A DNA stretch of 64,000 bases from IMG/VR virus record IMGVR_UViG_3300024344_003209, positions 1-64,000 of that record, one strand, 5' to 3'. A program made the translations under genes and the position numbers. Positions 46,577 to 61,500 of this stretch are shown piece by piece. This stretch comes from a virus. The notes under the pieces were generated by a model that was not told the origin of the DNA, did not search any database, and worked only from the letters and a program-made list of their open reading frames with translations. How positions within the stretch are numbered: the first letter of the stretch is position 1; the number at the start of each line of letters is the position of its first letter.

Positions 46577-49500
46577 TTTTCATCAAGTCGAACCTTAGTT
46601 GCTCATCACTAATCATAAAGACTTTTCTACCAAAAGGCGAACATTTATGAACACAAGGGCCTGCTTGGAAGTTTTGGTTAAACAAACCATCGGATCTTCT
46701 AACTATCATTTCTGTTTTGTTCGTACCGTAAACAGCAAGAGCCTGAGTAAATTCTGGCTCTATTTTAAATGTTTGTTTTCCAGCAGACGGATCTATTCTT
46801 TCTCTTGATGAAAACTCAAATTCTTGCATAGATGGCCCTATGATATCATCTCCATCAGCTAAGCCAAAATATTCTTCGTAACTTTGTACGTTACCTGTTC
46901 CACCTCTAACATCTCCGTCGGTGCATAAGCTGTGATAGCCTTGTTCCTTGTCGACTGTTCCTATCTTTTCGTTTTTACATATACCTCTAGTTTGCAGAAT
47001 TGTTCCATTTATGTTTTCTATCTTACCTAATCCATCTTCTCCTACAGCGCTCTTAAGGAAGCTAGGCGAAGGCACTATCTCAAATTCTGTCCATTCTATA
47101 GTTGTCTTTAAAAACGTAGACCAAAAAGGTTTTCCGCTTATCTGACACCCAAATATTATTTCGTTCTCGTAAGAAGTGTCTATTATTTCAGATCCAGCTA
47201 TATTGACAATAGAAACATCAGTATCCATAGTTTCGCTTGTAATATCATATTCCTCACTTGTATAAACTAGTTCGCCCCCGAACGCAAAAGCTCTTCTTTT
47301 ATTTAAGTTTGGCAAATCTAATCCTTTCTCTTGCGTAAGAACTTTTCCAGCACTATCTCCAGATACATCTCCATACGAAGCAGGGAAACAAAATACCCCA
47401 TTCTCTTCTGGTATATTTACCTTATTAGGCAGGCCTATATCTTTGGGAATATAATTTGCATCAAACACTTGATCTGTTTTAAACTCTTCAATATCATAAG
47501 TAGCTTTAGTTATATTTGACTTTACTTGACCCTGCAGCCCTTTAAAGCCGGAGAACCAAGCTCTCTTATATTTCTTTTCTTTATGGTCGTAAAAATCTAT
47601 AAAATTTTGCTTAGATAAAGCTTCGTATGTTAATGCTTGATAACTTTCATTTATTCTAACAATCTCTTCTCCTGCATTGCTAGGATCTTCCGGAGAGAAT
47701 GTCATATTAGCCATATCCTCTACATACCTATATTCATATTTTCTATATTTTCTTACCTTTGCGAACACAGGAACATAAGCCCCCAAGAATCTCATGTTAT
47801 TAATAGTTCTAACATAATTATTAAAGACTTCTCCAGTAACAGGAGACGTAGGATTAATACCAAACCCTTTAGGTAGGCTAGGATTTTGCTCTCTTGAAAA
47901 AGAACTTAACCAAGGTTGAGATTTATTGGCTATCTCATTTTTTACAACTCTATATTCCGCTATAGAATTATTATTAACTATTGCTGTTAAGACAGGTTTA
48001 GTTGGTTCTGGGAAAACTTCCTTCTCGCAACTGCCGTCTTCTTTTATAGTTACAGATATCTCTTGAGTAGCTTCTCTTTCGTCTGCTTCATATAGCCCTA
48101 AATGCTTACTGCTTTCTGTGCCTTGTAAATCGCTATATTCATCTTCTGTTGAAATTGCGTAAGATTGAGTATCTTTTATTTCTATGTTACGTTCGTTTAA
48201 ACTATCTTCTCTTGCTTTAATTTTTCTTTCTATATCTTCTACAGTGTTCCAGTTATCGCTTTCTGATACAGCATTTAAAGTATTAACATATTTAGTTAAT
48301 GTAGTTTTAAAATCTGCTATGGCTTGAGCACTTTCTGAGTCATCTACCCCAAAAGACTCCTCGACATATTCTGCTAAAGCTTCTGCCTCATCAGCTAATA
48401 TACCAAAATTCTCTTGGCATTCTCCCGTATCTTCTGTAATATTATTAACTGTGACATCGGCCGTCTTTACCCCTTTATGCTCTGAAAGCGATATATAAGG
48501 CATCTGACGCTCTTTATAGTCTATTGAAATCGAAGAAGCCTGAGTGGCAGTAGCCTGTTTACTTAGTGTGAATTGAGTCAAGCTGTTTATCTTTTCTACT
48601 CTTGTGTCAGAGGGTACGCCAGTTCCCGAGACTCTAGCTCCTAATATTATATTCTTTTGTCCATCGTGATTAACTAGTTTACTATTGTTAGTTAAATTAA
48701 AAGTATGAGTAAAGCTAGAATCCTGTATAACCATACTATGAAAAACAAAAGGAATATCGCCCTTCGCCCTATCTATAACTTTTTGCTTGCCTGCTTCAGA
48801 ACTTACATCAGAATATCCAGCCCCCGAGTCAGAAACCTCTACATAAATAACTTTTCCTGACTCAATATGAGCTATAGCTTTCGAGGTTTTAGTTAGTAAT
48901 CCTTTTTTAGGCTCCGGATCTTCTATTACAATGTCAGGAGCGACCCTGTAGTCAGAACCACCGGACTCTATAACTACCTTAGATATTCCTCCTACTGCTA
49001 TTTTATCTACATAGGATGCTTTTAGTCTATGGGAGAGTCTATACTTATATAATCTCTCATGAGGTATATTAATGTCGTAATTATCAGCTACCCTAGAGTA
49101 TTCATGACAACCAAAAAGACTTACCCCTTCCTTAGGAATAGATATAGAATTCCCTATTAAATGGTTCTCAGCGAGATCAAGGCTAAATATCCCATCTACA
49201 GACTCGCCTATATCAGACTGCCTTATTACAGATCGCCAATCAAAGGGAAGCCTCATTAACTCATTGCGTCTAAAGTGTTTTAACACCCCTTCGTCGTAAT
49301 ACTGGAAAGTCTCATTTTTTATAGCCATCCTGTAAGTGCCAGTAAACGAACCCGCAGTACCAGAAGAACCAGAACTTCCCGAGCTCCCTGAAGGACTAGC
49401 CCCTAAGGAGACTCTAAAATTTTGTTTGTCGTCTATCTCTATGCTTAAATTTTCCTTTCCTGAAACCTGAACCCAGCTACCAGACTCTAATCTCTGTAAG

Positions 49501-52500
49501 TTAAATCTTATTGACTTAGGTTTATTTCTAAACGAAGAAGAGCCATCGTCTTTAGGAGGCTCGAAACCGTTAATAAACCCTTTGACATGGTCCTCCGTTA
49601 AGCTAAAAGACAACTCCATTCCGCCGTCAAGTAATACTGGGTATATGTATTTAACTGTTGCTGGTAAAGGCCCGTCATAAGCTAGCCCGTGATCAGTTGT
49701 AGTACTCCTTAATAATTCATATTTTTTATCAAGACTAAATAACCTATCTAAATTTTCGGTATAAGAAAATGAAGAAGGAGTAAATAGAACGTGCTCTGAA
49801 TCTGCATTGTAATTATTTAAATTAGGTACTTGATAGTCCATATAATCAGCAGCTATGGTATCATCGTTAGTTGTTTTCTTTATTTGGTCAACATAGTAAG
49901 CTGACTCAGTTATAAATATAGAAGTATATAGAGTTTCTAGTAAATCTTTCTTTGCGTCACTAAATAAAAACTCCTCTGTGTCTTGCGCATCAAAATGAAA
50001 AAATGTTTCAGTGTTAAAATCCTTATATTTATAAAGTATTTCTATTTCTCCATTTTCACAGATAAAATAATCTAACTTCTTGCCGCTAATAGAAACTTCA
50101 GCCCCATTAATTAAAATCTTAGCTTCGTCGCCTTCGCCCTCTATATTGCCTCCATTTAATATATATCTATATTCTTTTCCTTTCGTTAGCTTGACTACTA
50201 CTCTAACCTCTTTGTTAAAAATACTTACAAAATCTATAGTAGTATTATTTCGGAATAATATATTTTTAAAGCTTGCAAATATATCTAAGTCATGCCAATA
50301 AATATTCTCATCCAAATCTATTAAAGATGTTCTAGCTTTAGTTTTGTCTCGGTTATTTCCTGTTAAGTCACTTTCGTTAGAGACTAAACCCTCAGCGACA
50401 GCAGATAACTCTAAGTTCGCTCTAACAGAAAATACATTTCCTTCTTGGGTGTATATATTATCTGAAGTTGTAGCAAAAGCTTCGGCTGTATTCGGGCTTT
50501 CGTAACTATCCTCATTTTCCTCGTCAGAAACCCCGACTGAATAATCTTTATAAGAAGGTCTTTCTAGATAAAATCTCTTATTGTTCACTATAATAGGAAA
50601 GTTAAGAGACGTATATTGAGTATCGTCTATTCCGTGATCGTATATTTTATTAATTACCGGATTCTGTCCCCTGTAACCATCTACTCTTCGCCCTTTGTTA
50701 TCTAGTTGAGGCTGCAGGTTGAAGTAGTTTACTATTTTGTATTTATTACCAGAGAACCCTGCGCTGTCTATAATATTAACAGCATCGTAAGTTAAATCTG
50801 TATTTCGTTCGTCGTTATCAAATACATTTAGCACTTCATATAAATTAGAGCCCTTTTCTTCCCCATCTGCTGCTACAGCAAAAATTCTTAAAAAGTACAC
50901 TCTCCCTGCTTTTATTTTATTAGGCCCAGATGTTCCTGCATCATGTTTGAATACTATAGCATCTCCGTTATCTACATTATTTAATCTTATAAAAGTCTTT
51001 CCATTATCAGTAGTCGCTTCTATATCGTTCCATCCACCAAAAGTATTAAGTTTTGCTACTCCTCCGGGTCTTGCTATGTCTTGATAAGATATTGATTCTA
51101 ACTCAGAATCTAATATATATCTAAGTTTAGCTTTGCTTGTATTATTTGTTAGGTATGTTCCTATTTTAGCATCTTTAGTTAAATCATTAAATACTATTTT
51201 TTTGTTAGTTAATTTTTTTAATCTAAACCTAACGCTACTATAAGAAGCTTTATCTCTATTTAAATTAAATCTGAATCCAACCATTGGGTCAGGCCCAGAA
51301 TGCACCCCAAAAGGAACAAAAGAATATCCATGATTATTTTTTAAAGACAAATGAGCTTTATGATTTCTTTGGTTTATCTCTATTTGATTAGCCTTCATGT
51401 ACTCATCAAGAGGCAGGAGTCTTTCGTCTGCATCTCTAACCTCCTTGCTTTGTTGTTCATATCGAGCTTTTATTCTGTCCATAGCTTTTACGCTTTGCTC
51501 TTCTGATATGGCTGAAGAAAAATCTTCATTAAGGCTTCTTACAACCCCGTCGGGAGCAAAAGGCGCACTGTCTTTATCTTCTATAGATAACCTTATTAAG
51601 TCGTGAGGAGCAGAATTTAACTTTAAGGAAGATTTTATCTTGTACTCATAAGCAGGAGATTCTATGTTAGACTGATTTCTTTGATTCTTATATCCAACTA
51701 AATTAACTCTTACCCTTATAACTTTTTCAACTTTATCTTCTATTGTTATCTTTTCATCCCCTGATTGAATTATTGTATAATCTGAAGCTAAGGTGCCCTC
51801 TAGCAATGGTATAGTAAATTCAAAATTTCTCGTGTGGTGCCAATTACCTTTTTCATATTCGTTAATAACAAAAAGACCACCACCTTTTTTATCTACTTCA
51901 TTAATATATCGCCCCTCTATATTTTTTATTTTTCTTCCCTGTATGAGTTCATAAGCAGCGCCGCTTGACACTTTTTCTTCTACCACCGCATTTAGAAAAT
52001 TATTTCTATGTTCGTTAAGAGAAACCTTACTCCAAGCGGGAGATTTAACAGCACTAGTGGGGTCATCTATTTTACTTTGAAATATTTTAGCAAAATCTGT
52101 TTTTTCGTCAGATTTAATAGAGGCGTCTTCAGCTGAATCATCTATATCTTCTACTCCGTATTGAGAAAATTTTAGATCAAAATGATAAGGCATATTTAGC
52201 TTATATTCAGTTAATCCAACACCTTTTATTTTTTCTCCGGGTCCGTAAACTTCTCCATTATACGTTAAAGTAACCTCTTCTGAGTAATCTTTTTGTTCGT
52301 ATTCCTTTTTATTAAAGAGTCTACTGAAATTATCTATTTCAATATTATTTAAATCATAAACAAAATCATAATCAAAAACTTCTTCCGACTCAAAAGAATG
52401 GTATCTATCCGGCTTAAAGCCTGATAAAGTTATTTCGCCTGTTCTTTCGTTAAAGTGAGAGCATTTTGTTATTCTTTCGTGGCCAGTATTGAGACCGTAA

Positions 52501-55500
52501 GCAATTATATCTTGCTTCATATCCCAAGGTATTTTTAAATACATTGGGCTAGTCATAGACGATATATCTTTCTTAAAAAATACATCTCTTTTCACGCCCC
52601 TTTGATTACTAAAGAAAGTAACACCAAATTTATATGCATCATTGTAATCTTCTATAGTTTGAAACCCTGTCTGGCCTTCTTTAGGCTCGTTTTTATTAGT
52701 GTTGAATATATTTGAAAATTTATACCTAGCTCCCTCATATTGAACATTAATGCCTCTCTTCTCTAATGTCCTCTCCATTTGCCATTCTTTTTCGTCAAAG
52801 TATGTTGGGTCTTCTATTAGATGAGGTATATCTAAATCTGTAAGCTTAATAAACCAATCTTCTCTTCTTTGCTTTCTTATTTCTGAATATGTTATATCGG
52901 TAGATGAAGTGAAGTCGGCTCTTTCACACGAGTAAACAGGAGAACTATAATTAATCAATTCATCCTCCTCGTTACTTTCTGAGTATTTTACATTTATTTC
53001 TCCATTTGAAATATTTGCTATCTTTAAATTATCAACACTTGCTACTTCTACATCTGCATTATGAGTTAAAATAAATACCTTGCTTGCGTTTGGAGTTATA
53101 GAGTATTTAGGTCTTACTAATTTTGTTCCTGCTCCCCAACTTCCAACTACATAAGAATTTTTAGAAAGTTGTAAATCCAAGCCTTCCTTTAAACAATCAT
53201 TCCCTGATACGTTTAAAAACACAGTTCCAGACTGTATAGTTCCCTCTACCTCAAATGGATCTTTAAATACTATAGATTTATTCGCATAAAGAGACTTTCC
53301 GCAATAAAATCTACGAAGAAACGTTCTTTCCTCATCTAGGATGTCTTCATTATATAAGTACCTAATTAGGTCAACATAGGATTGCTTTTTAGTAATGTTG
53401 CCAACCGCAGCTTCTCCGGCTTGAGTTATGTTATATAAGTTCTTGCCTGATAAAGACGCAAACCTATATGTGTCCTCATCGGCATCATAATCCACTGTTC
53501 CTTCTAGATTGAATTTGTATACATTTGTATCTTTTAGATTTCCCTCTATATCAAACCTATTATACAAAGACAAAGATATATTAGCTGACTTATCCAAAAT
53601 ATAATCAAAGTTTTTCTTTGGCAATAATATTTTATCATTCGCCTGAGACAACCTAAACTCATCCAGCCTACAGCCTATATCCACTAAGTCAAAGCTCGTT
53701 GAACCATTATTAGCCACGCTAAAAGAAATTGGGCCTACTGCGGGTATATTTTTTACAGAGCTAGCGGCATCCATTATAGAAAATCCATTAAAAGACATAG
53801 AAATAACAGAAGGAATCCCGCTTTTTCGGTCTTGATCTACTGTATCGCTAGAAATAAAAGGAATAAAGTCAGCGCTAAAAAACTGCGGAACGCTGAAAGA
53901 TCTAATGACTTGATCATTAAATAAAATAGCCTGTTTCTCGTATAACCCTTTGTCTAAATTTACTGTACCGTCTTTAATCTGCTTTATTAATCTATGTACG
54001 TTGTCTTTGTTTTTTAATACTAGAGCAGCAGAGCTAACTAGCATGTGCTTATCTTTATCTACTTGCAAGGTTTGGCTACTACCTATCAGCTTAAGGCCAA
54101 GGTTTGCTCCTGAGTTATTTATTATGTTTGTTTGTGGTATTTCATTATTTATAATAAAACTTGAGCTCTGCCTAGTCACGGTGAAAGCCTTTAAATCTTT
54201 CCTATAAATGCCCCTCTCTACTACTGTGCAATCAGAAGGGCCAGAAGATGCGAAAGCGTTTGAAGCATAACTTATTTTTATAAACTTACCCGACGCTAAT
54301 GTTGTGTTAAAAACCGCAGACCCTTCAGGAGAGGTTATCTGTATTGAGTCTCTAGATCCATTTATTATTATAAAATCAAAATCTCTTGTTATTAACTTTC
54401 TTCTCGGTAAGGATATGTTAGTGTTATCTGCTACAGATATTATAGCTCTATTTTTTTGTTCGCCATCTACTGAGGAATCAGAGAACAAAGCTTTAGATTC
54501 TTTTATTTTTAATAACTTTGCATCTCTTAAATCTACATTAACTAAATTTGATTGATAAACTTCTACTTCCGATTTTTCTCCTATGTCTCCTAGATTAATA
54601 TCGCCATTTATATAAAAAGCAGAGAACCCAGTATCATTGTAAGCAGAAAAGTTTGGCGAAAGCAGCTCTGCTACAGAAAACTGCAAAGCTTTATTTTTTG
54701 GCAACAAAGCAGGAGTTAAATCCTGATCGTAATATTTATCAAACCTACCGCCACTGTGAGTAAAAGATCTGTAAGCCCCTCTAGACGGTATAATTTTTTC
54801 ATTGATAAACGACTGCAAATGAGAAGAGAGAACAGCCGATTCAGCTCCACCGTTACCATCATAACCCTTAGCTGTAACAGACACATCCTCATATACAGTA
54901 TTGACTAAATTAAGTTTAACCAAACCCTCTTCCCCCACTCCCATGATCTTATAAATTGATTCATCGGCATGAGAAAAGTCTGTTTCGTCAGGAAGGACTA
55001 AGTAATCATTTATTTTCTTTGAGTCCGCAACGCTTAGACCTTCGTAATAAAAACCAATAGTAATTGGGCATTGAATACCAAATATGTTATATTTTTTCTC
55101 AGAATTTAAGTCTGCAGAAGAATAAACAAAGTCATCAGAAGTGTTTGCTGGATCAGTATCTTGCTCTATCTCTATATAGGTAAAGTATTCTCCAGAGTCG
55201 TCATCAAAAGCAAATTGAGCCAGTTCAGCAGTATAAAATTTAGAGGAATGCAATTTACCTTCAGAAGTTAAGTTCTCTATACCGTAGCTATCTGCTGATT
55301 CATAATTTATATTAACATTAATTGGCTCTTTAGATATATTAGATATAAAGAATTTTGTGTTTTCATCATACGCAGCTTTACCATAGTCATCCCCTATATT
55401 ACTTGAGACGTATGGCCTTAAGAAATTAATATCTCCATCTACTAAAATCTTCTTATTGTGATGTATGCTATGGTCAATAATTATATCGCCGGGTTTCATT

Positions 55501-58500
55501 ATGAAAAACTCAGCCGTCGATCCTTTTGTGACTTTAGCTATTTTGCTATCTTCGTCTATATCAAAAGTATAACCATTAACTTCATTAACATTAAACAAAG
55601 TATGATTTGTTGGATCACCGTAATTATTTTTGTCATTTATGAATGCAACTGAATCTGAGTTTAAAGTAAACCCTGTAGTATTATTAAAATTTTCAACCCT
55701 AACAGGCCTATCATGAAGATTAACAACAGCTACCTTACCACCATTAGAGCCAACTAAATCTTCTAGGTTAGCCCAATTATTTGGTAAAACTATTTTTAAA
55801 TCATCGCTATGCTCATCTGGCTTAAAGAATATAAAATTATGTTCAAGTCCTGAATCATCAGCCTTACTCAAATATTTTCTGTCTAATACGTGAAGCTCAT
55901 TTTTTGGATAGTATATTATATCGCTAGCGTTAGCAACGGTAGAGTTTTGATCCTGCTCAACAAACGTGCCACCGCTAGTGTGTTTTGCAACTCTGTTCTT
56001 TTTAATTTCATACTTAGCGTTATTATTAGTGTTAGATATAGCGACTTTACTTAAGCCCGCATTTATATAATAATCACCATCAAAATTAGAATCAGACAAG
56101 TCTGCCTTAGCATGAAACTTACCACTTAAAAATACAGTATCCTTACCTTGAAGGCTCTCTACAGAGCAGGTATCAGTGCTGCCATCCTCTGTGTACCCTG
56201 TTACGTAATGAACGCCGGAAGGAGTACTACTGCCACTTGTGTATACGTTAGAGTAATGCTGTTGCAATGATGCAGTTTTATTTATTTCTAGAGACTCAAT
56301 TAGCTGAACATTGTCAGAGAAAGTCTTTATAGCTTCCGCAGGGGCGTTATTAACTATGTCTAAACTAGAAGTGTCAATATTGTTTACATAAAAGGTATCA
56401 GTCAACCTTGAGTCCTCTTTTTCCAACCTTTCGTTAGTACTTAGAGCAGAATCTAAGTAAAGCTCTATATTATTACCATCTAAAACTTTTACAAAATATG
56501 TTTGCTTTCTAGATTCAGAAGAATCATCATCTGCAGAAATAGTCAAGCTGAACTCAGTAGCGGTTTCTGTAGAAAGGCCTGTTTTATTTCCAAAGAAATC
56601 GTACATCTTAGTTGTACCTTTTATATAAGCAAAAAGCCTATTTACCTCTACGTCGCCAGCCACTAACTTCCTAGAGCTAGTGTTTAAACCTAAAACATCA
56701 GAAAAACTATAAGGATAATCAAAGTTGGTTTTAATTAATTTGTAATCCGCCCCTCTATAGTAAGTAAAGTAATATGCACCACTAAGATAACAAAGAACGC
56801 TATCACCATCAGAGAAGCCTTGTGGGTTCTGCGGGGAAGTCTGGTTATGGTAATCATCCGGATCTCCAGCATAATAATGATCTGCTACTATAACCTTTTC
56901 GCAATTAAAAGTCAACTTTTGATATGTAGTCAAACCATGGTTTTTAAAATTAAATTTATTAGTACTAAAAGACAGGTATTCAATAAATTCACCTTCAGCA
57001 TTAAACATTGTTTCCATGTTTTTCTGCGAGTACTTGTGCTCTTTTTTTGTATAAATGTCTTTTTTAATCGCCGACTCTAAATATACATTATCTACTGATC
57101 CATCTAAAACAACAAAGTCGCCATCAGATAAATCTTGTGAATGATTTTGCGTCTTATTAGTATATACAAAATTATTATAATCAGTTTCTTTTCTTTCCGA
57201 CTTATCGTACAAAAAGTTAGTAGAACTAAATTCTGCAACTTCTGATATATCAAGCAAAACATCACGAGAAGAAGATTCTGCAGGTAAGGAAGCTTTAGCT
57301 CTAGTTTTAGCTAGATTGCAAAACACTAAATCAAACGGGTGATCATAAGTGTTGTCATTGATCGTAGGTAACTCAAGACCTAGGTCTTCGCTTCTGTTCA
57401 CTATCACTTTTTCCCCAGTCGAAGAAGGTTGATCAAATTTATACCTATCTGACTGGTCTAGCTCTTCGATCACAAAAGTAAATTGATTTTTACTTCTTAT
57501 AGATATAACTCTTTCTTTTGACAGCGGGGTATTATAGTAAAATCCAATCTCATCACCATACTTATCCACAAACTTAACCGACTCATCATCGGAAGATAAA
57601 CCAATCAAAACATCCTCATCGACGTCTTTTTTAGAAGTAACAAAAATTTCAAAATTACTATCGTATCTATCAGAGGCGAACTTAAAGTCTATTGAGCCAC
57701 CTTGACCTGAGTAGGAATATACTCCCTGAAAGTCCTCATTGCTAACTGAGACCTCGTTAAAAACTATAGGTTTTATATCTTTAAACTCGAAGTCAGACCC
57801 ATTAAATTTAATTCTAGTGCCAAGACTATTGCTTGGGGCAGTGTACTTCAAGACTCCATTTATAAAAATTCTCATCACAGGAGTAATCCAGTCCTCCCTG
57901 CTACCCTCTATATTAAAATTTTCTATTTGATTTCTAACTACATTTACGTATCTACCACTAGCTATAGTCCCTGTTATTTTTATGTCTACGTCTTCGTTGT
58001 GAACTATAGTGTTACCTGCAGATGCGAAATGAGAACTAGTTAAATTTAATTGATTATAGCTTACTACTTCGATATCACTTGCCGCCCAGTTGTTATTATT
58101 ATAAGTAAATTTTCTAGCTGCTTTGGGTGGTATATAATCTGTCAGTTTAGAGTTAACTGTATGACTAGAATTTTCTGCTAAAACTTTAGTCTCGTAATTA
58201 GTTGCGTTAAGGAAAGTTATATGCTGGCTGTTAGATAAGTTGTTTGGTAATATTAAATCTGCACTGCAATCAATAACCCCTGTTATGTTAGCATCATCGT
58301 TTGTCAGCTTTATCTTGTCGTGCTCCATTATTATAGCATTGCTATCTACGCTACCATTAGTAACACTAAGAGAACTAGTCGAAAGATTGATCACTTTATT
58401 AGTGCTGCCGCCAGCTATCGTAACTTTAGAGCAATCTTCTACGACAACTGGGTCATTTGTATCTGTTATTGTGGCAACAGGAATAGGTGTTTCTACGCTT

Positions 58501-61500
58501 CCGTCATTAGCTGTTATATTTAATACATCAGCTGGAATCGAGCCAACAGGATTTGATGATGCGGTATTAGCTACACTAGCCCCGGAAACTATAAAAGTTT
58601 TACCTTTGTCATCTTCTGTGGCTATTAAGTTGCTAGTTATAATTGGGGGGTTGTAAAAGTTGTCTACAGGAGAAAAAGTGAGACTACTAACGCTTGTTAG
58701 GGTTGAGGTGCCTCCATCACCAGTAGTAGCTGAAGAGCAAGAAAAATTAATTATTTTGTCATTATTATCTTTTAGTTCGTCGAAATGACTTCCAGTTATA
58801 GATGGGGTTACAAAAGCTCTTGTCTCTTCAGCAGGAAGTCCAAAAAGCTCAGCGTCTCTTTGGGTTCCTAAATAGCTATCTTCTTTTCTTGTCAATAGTA
58901 AACCGCTAGGCTTAGGCCCTAATACGGTATTTATGTTAGATAGAGAACTAGAAAAGCCTCCATTTTTACGTATCCTGACACCAGTTAAGCCAGCTAAAGA
59001 TATAGGTTTAGATGTTAAAGACGACTCACTAGATACAACATCACCATCTACGTTAGTTTGCAAAGTTTCTATTTTTAACTCGCTAACCAAGTCTTTATAT
59101 ATATTTTCACTTGTATTTTTTATTAAATAATACTCCCTTGTAGGATCAAGAGTAACGACAGCATCTCCGGCTGAATCTATAACTGTATCGCTAGCCTGCT
59201 GTGTTATATTCACAAGAGTCTGGCTAGTTGGCATAGTCACATCTAAAGGTAAGAAATTAATCTTTTTGATTACTTTAGTTAAATCATTTTCTAATTCTAT
59301 ATTCTGTTTCTTTTTTATTCTAAACTCTATTTCTTCTGGTCTATACTTTCTAGTTATATCTGTCCTCATTAATATATAAGGTATGGAGTTTACTACTTGT
59401 ATATTATTGAAAGAGTCGGCTCTGTTTTCTGTATAATCATTATTATAAAAAATTCTCTGCTCAACAGAAGTTGATGTAGGCTCGACATCTGACCAAGTCG
59501 TACCGGAATTCAAAGAGTATTGCAATTCATAATCCCAACCCCTTTGAGAGCTATAAGAATCTTTAGTGCCAAGATCTCCTATTAGTACCGCATTTTTAGT
59601 ATATATTTTATATACGTATTTAGTTATTCTTAATCTAGATCCAGCGGAGAACGCTCTTCTGTCTATGTCGTCTCTACTTGTTATGTAGTTGCCTCCCTTA
59701 ATGTTGGATCTTATAAAACCTATATCTTCCCCCGCCACATCTTCATAAAGGTAAGGGGCAGCTAGGAAGTCTTTCTTTGCGTCTTTTGCTCCGTCTTTGT
59801 ATTTATAACTTTCAAATCTTATTCTGTCTATATCGCTTATTGATGTTATAGGAGAACCTTCATAATTTTTATTTATATGAGGGTTATTTGGTGCTTGATA
59901 TGCGTACCCCCTTATATAATTAATCATAGCCCTACTTGAGCTAACGCTTAAATTATCTGACTCTGAAGATGAAGCGAGCCACTCACCCATATGGTAGGTA
60001 TCTTCCTCGTTTGTATTTTCTTTGTACTCGTTAGGTGGAGCTACATTGTTAAAAGAATTTTTATTTGTTATCCAGTTTCCGGGAACAACTTCTCTTCTAG
60101 ATAAGAATCTTAAAAGCTTATACGACCTAGGGTTAGCTTCTTTCTCTAATACTGGCGGAGAAGGCTTAGCGAACGTCCCATTTATCTCATTCGATTTACC
60201 AACATAAAGCCTAATGTTATAAAGCCTACCAATAAAACCATCCCCAATAACTAAAGATTTATTATTTTTTGCCTCTAAGTCATTAAATTCAAAAGCATTA
60301 TTTGTTTTCTCTTTGCCATCGACAAATAATTTTAAATCTATTTGTTTAGTTGACTTATTAAAAGTTGCAGATATAGCAACATGATGCCAAGTATCATTAG
60401 TTAAAGCTGACCACGTTATCGCATCTTGTCCAGATATTTTAAATTCTAATACATGGTTAGGCTTCATTGAAACTTCTATAACACCAGATTTGGTAATTAT
60501 TTTTTTATCTTGAGATCCGTTAGGCTTTATCCAAAAGTCCAAAGAGAAATTACCTTTTAAGATATTAAAAGATCTATGGCTACCTAAATCAAGCTTATCT
60601 CCGGCATCAAAGACCATAGCTTGGACAGATGTGCCAGATACAGTATCTGAAGTTGTAGTTACATGAGGATTATTGCTATCATCTTCATTTACGTTGTCTA
60701 TCTTATGCTCAAACTTAGACCAATCATAAATAGAGTTGCTGGCTTTAGATTTTAATATTAGACTATCAGCGGATTCATTAACGGTCCTTATGTTGGTTTT
60801 ATTAGTAGTGATCCTTGACTTAGTCCACTCGAGAGCCCTTATTTTAAGGTTGCTTGAAGGATTATTAAACGTTGAATTTTTTAAATTCACAGTTAAGCTA
60901 GAAGAGTCTAAAGCTTCTAAAGCTGGGCATACTTGAGACCAATCGCTAGTTCCGTCCTTTGCTTGTATCTCATAATAAACTCCCGCAGTGGGATTCTTTA
61001 TTGTTATGCTCCTTTCTCCTGCAGTTGACCCAGCGAAAGTCAAAGGGTCGGATGCATTTCCCTCTCCAGTAACAGAAATACCATCGTAAGACAAAACCCC
61101 TATTGCTTCATTTGCCCTAGAGACCCTATTGTTAACCAAGCTACATCTAAAATTGTCAGGCTGGTAAGTGTATACGCTATCTGTGTTAACTAAATCTATG
61201 TCAGTTATTTCGTAGTTGCTATTATTAGAATAGTGAAACTCATCTCTAACTTCGTTATTCAACAAAAAGTAAGAAGGGTCTTTAAAAGGAAACACTTGTT
61301 GTGAAATATGAGGCTTTTGGTAGACCTGAGTCATATATAACTTCTCCTCACCTAAAGCTTCTGGGTTTCTGGTAGAGGGGTTAATAGAGAATGGACTTAG
61401 AGCCTGCCCTTGTTTAGAAGAAAAAACAGAAGGAGAATAGTTATTAGCCTGAGTAGAATTATCAGAATCAATATATATATCTCTTTCTAAATAGAAAACA